A program made the translations under genes and the position numbers. 10,070 nucleotides of DNA, taken from Synergistaceae bacterium. GTDB lineage: Bacteria > Synergistota > Synergistia > Synergistales > Aminobacteriaceae. Below are positions 1-5,637 of this stretch, piece after piece; position 1 is the stretch's first letter; the number at the start of each line of letters is the position of its first letter. The DNA lies in assembly GCA_022837505.1 (NCBI GenBank), contig JALHFZ010000069.1, positions 1 through 10,070 on the forward strand. Reading direction: 5' to 3'. Below the pieces are notes generated by a model. That model did no database searches, was not told where the DNA came from, and worked only from the letters and a program-made list of their open reading frames with translations.

Positions 1-2
1 GA

Positions 3-1196
3 ATGCCGAAGCCAATGCGGCTGCGGATGCTCTCCATGGATCCTGGGCTGAACAAGGGGGAGTCGGGAGGGATCCTTCTGATAGGACCGGACGGCACGAT
101 TTTGGGAGGGTCTCCGGGGGCCGAAAAAATCCTTCCCCTCCGCAGGAACGCCCTTTTTTCCGACGAACCCGTAAAGGTTCGGGATGAGGAAGGCAACGAC
201 TATCATGTGGTGCTTCGGGAACTCGACGACGGAAACTTCATCCTGGCCGCCGTCTCGAGGACGGCCCTTCTGGCTCCCCTGACGGGGATCTGGCGCTTCT
301 GGATTCTGACGGCCATGGGGACCTCTGCGGCAGTCTTTATGGGGATGCTCCTTTTATGGCGGTATCTCGCCGTTCCCCTCCGGGGGATCGCCGAGAAGCT
401 CAGGACCATCCGGTGGGGGAAGGACCCCTCCGTAGTTCTGTACTCGGGCCCCCTCTCGGAACTCGAGGCCCTCTCCGGCGTGATCGGAAGCCTGGCGGAG
501 GAGGCCTTCGCCAAGGAGGAGCTGAAGAAACGGTACGTTACGGACATCGTCCGGGCGGAGGAGGAGACCCGCCGGCATCTTGCCCGGGAGCTCCACGACG
601 GCCCCCTGCAGTCCTCCGTGGCGGCCATAAAGCGCATCCAGATGGCCAGGGAAATTCTCCCCGGCGATGCCGGGAGGGATCTCAGAGAACATCTCAACAC
701 CGCCGAGGAGGTTGTCCAGGTCGCCGCGAGGGAGATCCGGGACTACTGCGACGAGCTTTCCCCCTCGTGGATCCGGCTGGGGTTCGTCAGCACCCTGGAG
801 GAGAACGCCTCCCGCCTTTCCCAGGCCTACGGCGCGGCCATCCACACGGAAGCGGAGGAAACCCTCGACTCCCTCCCCGAGGAGTACGCCCTCGCCCTGA
901 TCCGGATTTTTCAGGAGGCTGTTTCGAACTCCGTGCGCCACGGCCAGGCCAGTTCAATCCGGGCGACCCTCCGGCGGGAAGGGGATTCCGTCCGCTTCAC
1001 CCTTGAGGATGACGGCGGGGGGTTTGCGGCCCATCCCCTTTCCGAGAGGGAGTACGAGGCCCTCAGGACCACGGGGCACCGGGGGCTCGCCAATATGAAC
1101 GAACGGGTCCGCCTGCTGAAGGGAACCATGACCCTGGAGTCGCACCCCGGAGAGGGGTGCCGGATCGACATCCTCTTCCCCTTTCCGGGAGAGTGA
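3..1196 (+). CDS. Sensor histidine kinase, NarL/DegS type (5' end probably cut by the window)
   Basis: Membrane sensor kinase of a two-component system; its response regulator is not in the window. Residue numbers count from the ATG at 3, which is simply the first one available, so the real gene probably starts upstream. Residues about 20-90 look like the end of an extracytoplasmic sensor (CACHE-like: GGILLIGPDGTILGG, then a beta-rich stretch ending NFILAAVSR). A transmembrane helix lies at about 95-120. A linker and coiled coil (about 120-185) lead to a HisKA_3 dimerisation box, RRHLARELHDGPLQ, with the phospho-accepting His at about 198. The HATPase_c domain follows, with N box EAVSNSVRHG (Asn about 309), G1 box DDGGGF and G2 box GHRGLANM. 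The protein ends after a normal ATPase domain at a TGA stop. The HDGPLQ form of the H box is typical of kinases that pair with LuxR/NarL-type regulators. Ligand unknown. Confidence 0.9.
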   Translation: MPKPMRLRMLSMDPGLNKGESGGILLIGPDGTILGGSPGAEKILPLRRNALFSDEPVKVRDEEGNDYHVVLRELDDGNFILAAVSRTALLAPLTGIWRFWILTAMGTSAAVFMGMLLLWRYLAVPLRGIAEKLRTIRWGKDPSVVLYSGPLSELEALSGVIGSLAEEAFAKEELKKRYVTDIVRAEEETRRHLARELHDGPLQSSVAAIKRIQMAREILPGDAGRDLREHLNTAEEVVQVAAREIRDYCDELSPSWIRLGFVSTLEENASRLSQAYGAAIHTEAEETLDSLPEEYALALIRIFQEAVSNSVRHGQASSIRATLRREGDSVRFTLEDDGGGFAAHPLSEREYEALRTTGHRGLANMNERVRLLKGTMTLESHPGEGCRIDILFPFPGE

Positions 1197-1301
1197 ACGG
1201 GGTATCCGGCCCAGCCGGGGGGTATAATCGGAAAATATTTCCTCACAAGGGGTACAGCACGGAAGAAATAAAAAATTCGGCCCCCCGGGGCCATCGGAGA
1301 G

Positions 1302-1309
1302 GGAGGAGA
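1302..1309 (+). promoter_or_regulatory. Ribosome binding site deciding a GTG start
   Basis: GGAGGAG-type Shine-Dalgarno sequence about 6 bases before GTG 1315. It fixes the start of the HD-domain gene, which has no well-placed ATG. A GC-rich hairpin (GGCCCC-CC-GGGGCC, 1279-1292) lies just upstream and could influence access to the leader. Confidence 0.7.
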
Positions 1310-1314
1310 TCCTC

Positions 1315-2541
1315 GTGATCACCCGCAGCCTTATTGAACTGGTCTTCTCCGCCGCGAGCATGGAGCGGTGGAACGATCACCCCCACCCCGCCACCTTCAG
1401 CGAACTGGGAAAGCAGGCCCATAAGATGATCATGGCCTGGGTCATAGCCCGGTATGAATCGGACGGCACCGGGGTGAGGGTGAACTGGTCAGCCCTCATC
1501 GAGGGGGGGATCTTCGAATTTCTCCACCGGGTCGTCCTCACGGACATCAAGCCTCCGGTCTTTCACAAGCTCATGGAGGACACCGTCCAGCGGCGGAAGC
1601 TGAACTCCTGGGTGGCGGACAAGCTGGCCTTCGACCTTGAGGCCCTCTCCCCCGCCTTTGCGGAACGCTTCCGCCGGTACATCACCGAGGAAGAGGAGTT
1701 CACCCTCGAGCGGAAGTGCCTCCGGGCCGCCCATTATCTCGCCACAAAATGGGAATTCGATTTCGTCTATCACTGGAGCAGCACCAAGTCCATGTTCGGC
1801 ATTGAGCGCACCAGAGACGAGATCTCCCGGCAGGTGAACGAGCACCGGGACCTGAAGGCCGTGGACGAGATGCTCGCCGCCAGAGAGCTTCCCGACGGCG
1901 ACAAGGGGCTGTGGGGGTTCCTCTCCCTCGTCGGGCAGCTCGGCTTTCAGAAGCGGTGGGCCCAGACTCCCCGGATCCCCCAAACCTCCGTCCTGGGGCA
2001 TCTCCTCTTCGTGGCGGTCATGGCCTATTTCATCTCCATGGAGATCGGCGCCTGTCCGAGACGCCGGTACAACAACTTTTTCGGCGGCCTGCTCCACGAT
2101 CTTCCCGAGGTGCTGACCCGGGACATTATCTCGCCGGTGAAAAATTCCGTGGAGGGCCTCGACGACCTCATCAAGAAATATGAAAGGGAGGCCATGGAGG
2201 AACGCATCCTTCCTCTCCTCCCCCCCTCCTGGCGGGAGGAGGTCCGGTATTTCACCGAGGAGGAGTTTTTCAATAAAATCCACCCCTCGGGAGCAACGGG
2301 GCCGGAGGTCCTGGGGGGGGACATATCCCCGGAGCAGAACCATGACGGCTTCAACCCCCTGGACGGGAGGATCATCGAGGCCTGCGACAAGCTCGCCGCC
2401 TATATGGAGGCAGCCCTCTCCATCCGCCTCGGCCTCGCACCGGAGGCACTGGTGGAGGGAAAGAGGAACATCTATTCCCGGTTCGGCCGATCCTGCCTCT
2501 CGGGGTTTCCCATGGGGCAGCTCTTCGATTACTTCTGGTAG
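1315..2541 (+). CDS. Tandem YfbR-like HD-domain protein
   Basis: Predicted HD-superfamily metal-dependent phosphohydrolase of 408 aa, about twice the length of YfbR (a 5'-deoxynucleotidase of about 200 aa). The GTG start at 1315 is chosen because GGGAGGAG lies 6-13 bases upstream; no nearby ATG has as good a site. The C-terminal half carries the expected ligands: GHLLF (His229), LLHDLPEVLTRD (His261-Asp262) and EACDKLAAY (Asp358). LPEVLTRDIISPVK closely resembles the YfbR motif. The N-terminal half also resembles YfbR: RW at 18-19, His36 and LHRVVLTD (His71-Arg72), with the same spacing, but Arg replaces the HD aspartate and His140 sits where the last Asp is expected. It is probably a degenerate HD repeat. 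No membrane segment or signal peptide, so likely cytoplasmic. Substrate not predictable beyond a nucleotide-like phosphomonoester. The 3' end overlaps the convergent M20 gene by 13 bp. Confidence 0.82.
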   Translation: MITRSLIELVFSAASMERWNDHPHPATFSELGKQAHKMIMAWVIARYESDGTGVRVNWSALIEGGIFEFLHRVVLTDIKPPVFHKLMEDTVQRRKLNSWVADKLAFDLEALSPAFAERFRRYITEEEEFTLERKCLRAAHYLATKWEFDFVYHWSSTKSMFGIERTRDEISRQVNEHRDLKAVDEMLAARELPDGDKGLWGFLSLVGQLGFQKRWAQTPRIPQTSVLGHLLFVAVMAYFISMEIGACPRRRYNNFFGGLLHDLPEVLTRDIISPVKNSVEGLDDLIKKYEREAMEERILPLLPPSWREEVRYFTEEEFFNKIHPSGATGPEVLGGDISPEQNHDGFNPLDGRIIEACDKLAAYMEAALSIRLGLAPEALVEGKRNIYSRFGRSCLSGFPMGQLFDYFW

Positions 2542-3716
2542 GGCTCCTCGAGGAATCGAAGGGAGGCTTCCGCCAACACTGCCGCCCCCGCGGGGAGGCA
2601 GCTTTCGTCGGGGTCGAAGAAGGGGTTGTGGAGAGGGGGATTGTCCTTCCCCTCCCGGCCTGTCCCCAGAAGAAAATAGCATCCGGGCATGTGCTGAAGG
2701 TAGACGGCAAAGTCGTCCACGGCCATCCCCGGTTCGGTGAGCCCGACTGTTCTGTCCGAACCGAGAAGATCCCGGGCGGCATTCCGGACGATTTCCGTCA
2801 TCCCTTCGTCATTTCTGAGAAGGGGGTACCCCTCGGTAAAGGTGACCTCCCCCACGGCCCCCAGGATATTGGGGATATTCATCACCGTCCTGCGGATCTT
2901 CGCCCTCAGGCTTTCCCTCACGTCTTCGTCGAGGGTGCGGAGGATCCCCGAGAAGTCCGCCCGTTCGGGAAGGATATTTCTGGCCTGTCCCGCCCGAAAG
3001 GTCCCCACGGAGAGCACCGCCCCCTTTGTCGGAGAGACCGTCCTCCCCACCAGTTCGTGCAGGGCGCCGATAACCCGGCAGGCGAGGGCGATGACGTCAT
3101 CCCCCCGGTGGGGCTCCGCCCCGTGGGTCCCCCGTCCCCGGACCGAGGCGTCGAACATGTCCGAGGCCGCCCGGAAGACCCCTGAAGCCGCGCCCACGGA
3201 CCCTGCAGGGAGGGAGGGGTCGCAGTGAAGGGCGAAGGCCCCGTCGGGAGTGCCCTCCCCGAAGAGCCCGTCCTCTATCATGGGAAGGGCCCCTCCGGAG
3301 GTCTCCTCCGCCGGCTGAAAGGCGAGAAGCACCCTCCCTTTCATGCCTTTCCGCCTCTTTGAAAGCGCCTCCGCCGCCCCGAGCAGGCAGGCCGTGTGGA
3401 CGTCGTGGCCGCAGGCGTGCATGACCCCCTCGTTGCGGGATCTCCACGGAACCTCCGCCTCCTCCGCCAGGGGAAGGGCGTCCATATCCGCCCGGAGAAG
3501 GACCGTTCTGCCCGGCTTCTCCCCTTCGATGACCGCGGCGATCCCGCTTTTCGCGGTGAATTTCCAGGAGATCCCGAGAGCAGTCAGGGTTTCTCCCACT
3601 ATTCCCGATGTTTCTTCCAGGTCGAAATCAAGCTCAGGGCAGGCATGGAGCTTTCTCCGAAGGGCCTCGAGCTGCTTTTGCGAAAATTCTTCCAGGGACA
3701 GGTGTTTTTTTGTCAT
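2529..3716 (-). CDS. M20 family metallo-amidohydrolase (aminoacylase/hippurate hydrolase type)
   Basis: Cytoplasmic zinc amidohydrolase of 395 aa, normal length for the M20D/amidohydrolase group, which cleaves N-acyl amino acids, hippurate or similar amides. The frame stays open further upstream to 4055, but the start is set at ATG 3716. It follows AGGAGGT with 5 bases between, and the protein then begins like its relatives (MTKKHLSLEE). Visible motifs: RADMDALP (75-82), HACGHD (100-105, with the Cys typical of this subgroup), PAEE (135-138, catalytic Glu) and LHCDP (His164). Near the C terminus LHNPFFDPDES gives the last metal ligand and a typical family ending. A dimerisation (lid) domain lies between. 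No signal peptide. Exact substrate cannot be told; carboxypeptidase or indole-acetyl-amino-acid hydrolase activity is possible. Such enzymes fit an amino-acid-fermenting lifestyle. Transcribed divergently from the selenoprotein unit. Confidence 0.9.
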   Translation of the reverse strand: MTKKHLSLEEFSQKQLEALRRKLHACPELDFDLEETSGIVGETLTALGISWKFTAKSGIAAVIEGEKPGRTVLLRADMDALPLAEEAEVPWRSRNEGVMHACGHDVHTACLLGAAEALSKRRKGMKGRVLLAFQPAEETSGGALPMIEDGLFGEGTPDGAFALHCDPSLPAGSVGAASGVFRAASDMFDASVRGRGTHGAEPHRGDDVIALACRVIGALHELVGRTVSPTKGAVLSVGTFRAGQARNILPERADFSGILRTLDEDVRESLRAKIRRTVMNIPNILGAVGEVTFTEGYPLLRNDEGMTEIVRNAARDLLGSDRTVGLTEPGMAVDDFAVYLQHMPGCYFLLGTGREGKDNPPLHNPFFDPDESCLPAGAAVLAEASLRFLEEPYQK

Positions 3717-3721
3717 TCCGC

Positions 3722-3728
3722 ACCTCCT
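3722..3728 (-). promoter_or_regulatory. Ribosome binding site of the M20 gene
   Basis: On the minus strand AGGAGGT precedes ATG 3716 with a 5-base gap. It decides the start against a longer upstream reading (to 4055) that would overlap the divergent gene and has no family resemblance. Confidence 0.75.
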
Positions 3729-3735
3729 CTCAGCA

Positions 3736-3766
3736 ATTCTACCGAAAAAACATAAAAAAGGGACAA
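3736..3766 (-). promoter_or_regulatory. Possible promoter of the M20 gene
   Basis: On the minus strand TTGTCC (3766-3761) and TAGAAT (3741-3736, 5 of 6 to the -10 consensus) are separated by 19 bases, which is longer than ideal. The position, just upstream of the ribosome binding site, is reasonable. Tentative. Confidence 0.35.
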
Positions 3767-3781
3767 AAGGGGAACTCTTTA

Positions 3782-3811
3782 TTGACCCCCTTCCTGAGGT
3801 CAGGATACAAT
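3782..3811 (+). promoter_or_regulatory. Sigma-70-type promoter of the selenoprotein/CcdA unit, with an inverted repeat in its spacer
   Basis: TTGACC (-35, 5 of 6) at 3782-3787 and TACAAT (-10, 5 of 6) at 3806-3811 are 18 bases apart, about 48 bases before the ATG of the Sec-thioredoxin. Transcription would start near 3818. The spacer contains the inverted repeat CCTGA-GG-TCAGG (3793-3804), and TGACC/GGTCA arms (3783-3787 and 3798-3802) overlap it. A regulator bound here would cover both promoter elements, so this is a plausible operator, though none is proven. Confidence 0.65.
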
Positions 3812-3858
3812 ATATATCAGAAAAAGAATGTCCATACCATTCCAGGGAGGAAAATAAA

Positions 3859-4239
3859 ATGATGATTTCCAGGCTCTTTCTCATATTAACGGCCCTCGCG
3901 GCCCTTCTGCTCCTTCCCTTTCCGGGAGATGCCGCCGAGGGGGAAGGAAAATACACCCTTCTCGAAATCATGTCCCCCGGCTGACCCGCCTGCACGGAGA
4001 TGTCCAAAGTTTTGGACGAATTCAGTGAAAAGCACGGCGACCTGATCGAAGTCAAGATCCTGAACGCCCGGGAGAATGCGGAGGTTGCCCGACTCTATCA
4101 GGTCCGGTATGTCCCCACCCTCGTCTTTCTCGACAAGGAGGGGAAGATGCTCGACAAGCGGGTCGGCTACATGCCCCTCGACGCCCTCGAAAAGCACTGG
4201 GTCAGCCTCGGCTGCGAGCTGCCCGGAATCGAGAAGTAA
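3859..4239 (+). CDS. Secreted thioredoxin-like selenoprotein (UxxC active site, in-frame TGA = Sec)
   Basis: Predicted thiol/selenol oxidoreductase acting outside the cytoplasm. The frame runs from ATG 3859 (GGGAGG 8 bases upstream) through a TGA at 3982-3984 to TAA at 4237-4239, giving 126 aa with Sec at residue 42. Residues 1-26 are a signal peptide or N-terminal membrane anchor (MMISRLFLILTALAALLLL, then Pro and small residues). The active-site segment reads MSPG-U-PACTEMSKVLDEF, so the TGA sits exactly at the nucleophilic Cys of a thioredoxin CxxC motif. The cis-Pro loop is YVPTLVFLD (Pro86), followed by the usual G-x-x-L-D-K-R-V-G-Y strand and C-terminal helix. A SECIS-like hairpin lies at 4002-4017. 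Automated calling would start at ATG 4000, losing the signal peptide and active site. The gene is followed 9 bases later by CcdA, its likely electron donor. A TGC-to-TGA mutation or read error is the alternative, but position and hairpin argue for Sec. Confidence 0.85.
4002..4017 (+). promoter_or_regulatory. Candidate bacterial SECIS element
   Basis: Seven perfect base pairs, GTCCAAA / TTTGGAC, enclose GT. In RNA the innermost A-U pairs would open into an apical loop holding G-U, the feature SelB recognises in bacterial SECIS elements. The GU lies 25-26 bases after the TGA at 3982-3984; in E. coli fdhF it is about 20 after. The hairpin is inside the coding sequence, as expected for bacteria. 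Confidence 0.7.
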
Positions 4240-4248
4240 GGGCCCCCC

Positions 4249-4956
4249 ATGGGCGGCCTCTACGATTTTCTCTACGGAGTCTTTCACGGAAGCGGCGGGG
4301 CGGCCTTTGCCGCCGTCTACGCCTGGGGGATTCTCGGGATGATCCTCAGTCCCTGCAGCATCGCCACCATCCCCCTCGTGGTCGGCTACGTGGGGAATTC
4401 CGAAGCCCCCGACCTCTGGACGGCCTTCCGGATTTCCCTCGTCTTCTCCCTGGGGGTCTTCGTAAATCTCGCCTTTCTGGGGGGCCTCCTCACCTCTGCG
4501 GGGGTCTTTCTCGGAGGGATCGACCGGTACACGAACTACATCGTGGCCGCGGCCTTTGCGATCTTCGGCCTTCATCTCATGGGGGTCATCAACCTCCCCT
4601 GGTTCCGGGGAGGGTCCGGCCCGACGACGAAATATACGGGCCTCCGGGGTGCCCTCGTCCTGGGGATACTCTCGGGGTTTGCCCTCGGCCCGTGCAGCTT
4701 CGCCTACTCCGCCCCGGTGATCTTTCTTGCCATATCCACGGCGGCCACCAATCTCGGAAGGGCCCTTCTCCTGGTAGCCGCCTACGGGGCGGGGCAGAGC
4801 ACCGTCATCGTGGCGGCGGGAAGCGCCACGGAGGCCTTCTCCCGCCTCTTCCCCTCGGGGGGGAGCAGCCGCTGGTCCCTCTGGCTGGGCAGGATCAGCG
4901 GCCTCCTTCTTCTGGTCGCCGCGGGATACCTCATCTACAACGCGCCGACCTACTGA
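4249..4956 (+). CDS. CcdA/DsbD-type cytochrome c biogenesis membrane protein
   Basis: Polytopic inner-membrane thiol carrier of 235 aa. CcdA proteins take electrons from cytoplasmic thioredoxin and pass them through two membrane-embedded cysteines to an extracytoplasmic thioredoxin-fold partner. About six hydrophobic helices are visible. The two family cysteines occur in matching repeats: LSPCSIATIP (Cys36) and LGPCSFAYSAP (Cys149), which is the internal pseudo-symmetry of the family. Length is normal for CcdA. The start at ATG 4249 is preceded by AAGGG 5 bases upstream, 9 bases after the stop of the Sec-thioredoxin, so the two are surely co-transcribed. No other cytochrome c maturation gene is in the window, so the natural partner is the adjacent selenoprotein rather than a haem-handling system. 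A terminator follows. Confidence 0.88.
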   Translation: MGGLYDFLYGVFHGSGGAAFAAVYAWGILGMILSPCSIATIPLVVGYVGNSEAPDLWTAFRISLVFSLGVFVNLAFLGGLLTSAGVFLGGIDRYTNYIVAAAFAIFGLHLMGVINLPWFRGGSGPTTKYTGLRGALVLGILSGFALGPCSFAYSAPVIFLAISTAATNLGRALLLVAAYGAGQSTVIVAAGSATEAFSRLFPSGGSSRWSLWLGRISGLLLLVAAGYLIYNAPTY

Positions 4957-4981
4957 TCCCCCCGTCTCATGTTTCTTGAAA

Positions 4982-5007
4982 GGCCTCCCTCCGGAGGTCA
5001 TTTTTTT
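4982..5007 (+). terminator. Rho-independent terminator after ccdA-like gene
   Basis: Seven-pair stem GGCCTCC/GGAGGTC (one G-U pair) with a 4-base loop, then A and seven T. It closes the Sec-thioredoxin/CcdA transcription unit 26 bases after the stop codon and separates it from lemA. Confidence 0.8.
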
Positions 5008-5062
5008 CCCATAGTGTAAAATGAGAACAGGAATTCATTCCATCATCTCGGGAGGGGTAAAT

Positions 5063-5614
5063 ATGGCAACACTCTTCGTGCTCCTGGCGCTTATAGCTCT
5101 TGTGGTCTTGTGGGCCATCTCCATCTACAACAGGCTCATACGGATGTACAATCTGAAAAACGAGGCCTGGAGCGGCATCGATGTGCAGCTCAAGCGGCGG
5201 TTCGACCTCGTGCCCAACCTCATTGAGGCGGTGAAGGGGTATGCCGCCCACGAGAAGGAGGTCTTTATGCGGGTCACGGAGGCCCGGGCGGCGGTGAGCC
5301 GGTCCCAGACGGTGGCTGAACGGGCCGAGGCGGAGAATATGCTCACCGGGGCCCTCAAGTCCCTCTTCGCCGTGGCGGAGAACTATCCCACCCTCCAGGC
5401 GAGCACGAACTTCCTTCAGCTTCAGGAGCAGCTCGGCTCCCTGGAAAACGACATCCAGATGTCGAGACGGTACTACAACGGCGCGGCCAGGGATTACAAC
5501 ATCGCCATCGCCACCTTCCCGGCAGTGCTGATCGCCCGGAGGTTCGGCTACGAAAAGGCGGACTACTTCGAGGCGGCGGAGGAAGAGCGGGCAGCGCCGA
5601 AAGTGGCCTTTTGA
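5063..5614 (+). CDS. lemA: LemA family membrane-anchored protein
   Basis: 183 aa, normal length for LemA. The start is ATG 5063 behind GGAGGGG, not the earlier in-frame ATG at 5021, because the N-terminal membrane helix (ATLFVLLALIALVVLWAISI) then begins at residue 2 as in relatives. Family hallmarks: YNRLIRMYNLKNEAWSGIDV, the RRFDLVPNLIEAVKGYAAHE helix, VTEARAAV, then YYNGAARDYNIAIATFPAVLIA and a C-terminal GYEKADYFEA. LemA proteins expose a helical bundle outside the membrane; their biochemical role is unresolved. The DUF2207 gene starts 23 bases downstream, a pairing seen in many bacteria. No strong promoter is recognised; TAAAAT at 5017-5022 is a possible -10 without a clear -35. Confidence 0.93.
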   Translation: MATLFVLLALIALVVLWAISIYNRLIRMYNLKNEAWSGIDVQLKRRFDLVPNLIEAVKGYAAHEKEVFMRVTEARAAVSRSQTVAERAEAENMLTGALKSLFAVAENYPTLQASTNFLQLQEQLGSLENDIQMSRRYYNGAARDYNIAIATFPAVLIARRFGYEKADYFEAAEEERAAPKVAF

Positions 5615-5637
5615 CTGCGGGCCGGAGAGTACCGCCC

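Noticed and set aside
1223..1228. TATAAT upstream of the HD gene as a promoter
   Set aside because: Perfect -10 hexamer, but nothing like a -35 at 16-18 bases upstream; left out of the feature list although a weak promoter is possible.
1489..2682. Long minus-strand ORF (397 aa) opposite the HD gene
   Set aside because: Antisense to a gene with clear motifs; low-complexity Gly/Pro/Arg/Glu-rich translation typical of the shadow of a GC-rich gene.
3717..4055. N-terminal extension of the M20 protein
   Set aside because: Would overlap the divergent gene; no similarity to the family; strong ribosome binding site at 3722-3728 supports ATG 3716.
4000..4239. Short thioredoxin-like ORF beginning at ATG 4000
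   Set aside because: Lacks signal peptide and active site and has no ribosome binding site; the true gene starts at 3859 with Sec at the TGA.
3886..5001. Minus-strand ORF of 371 aa opposite the selenoprotein and CcdA
   Set aside because: Shadow ORF: charged low-complexity translation, no ribosome binding site, runs through the terminator at 4982-5007.
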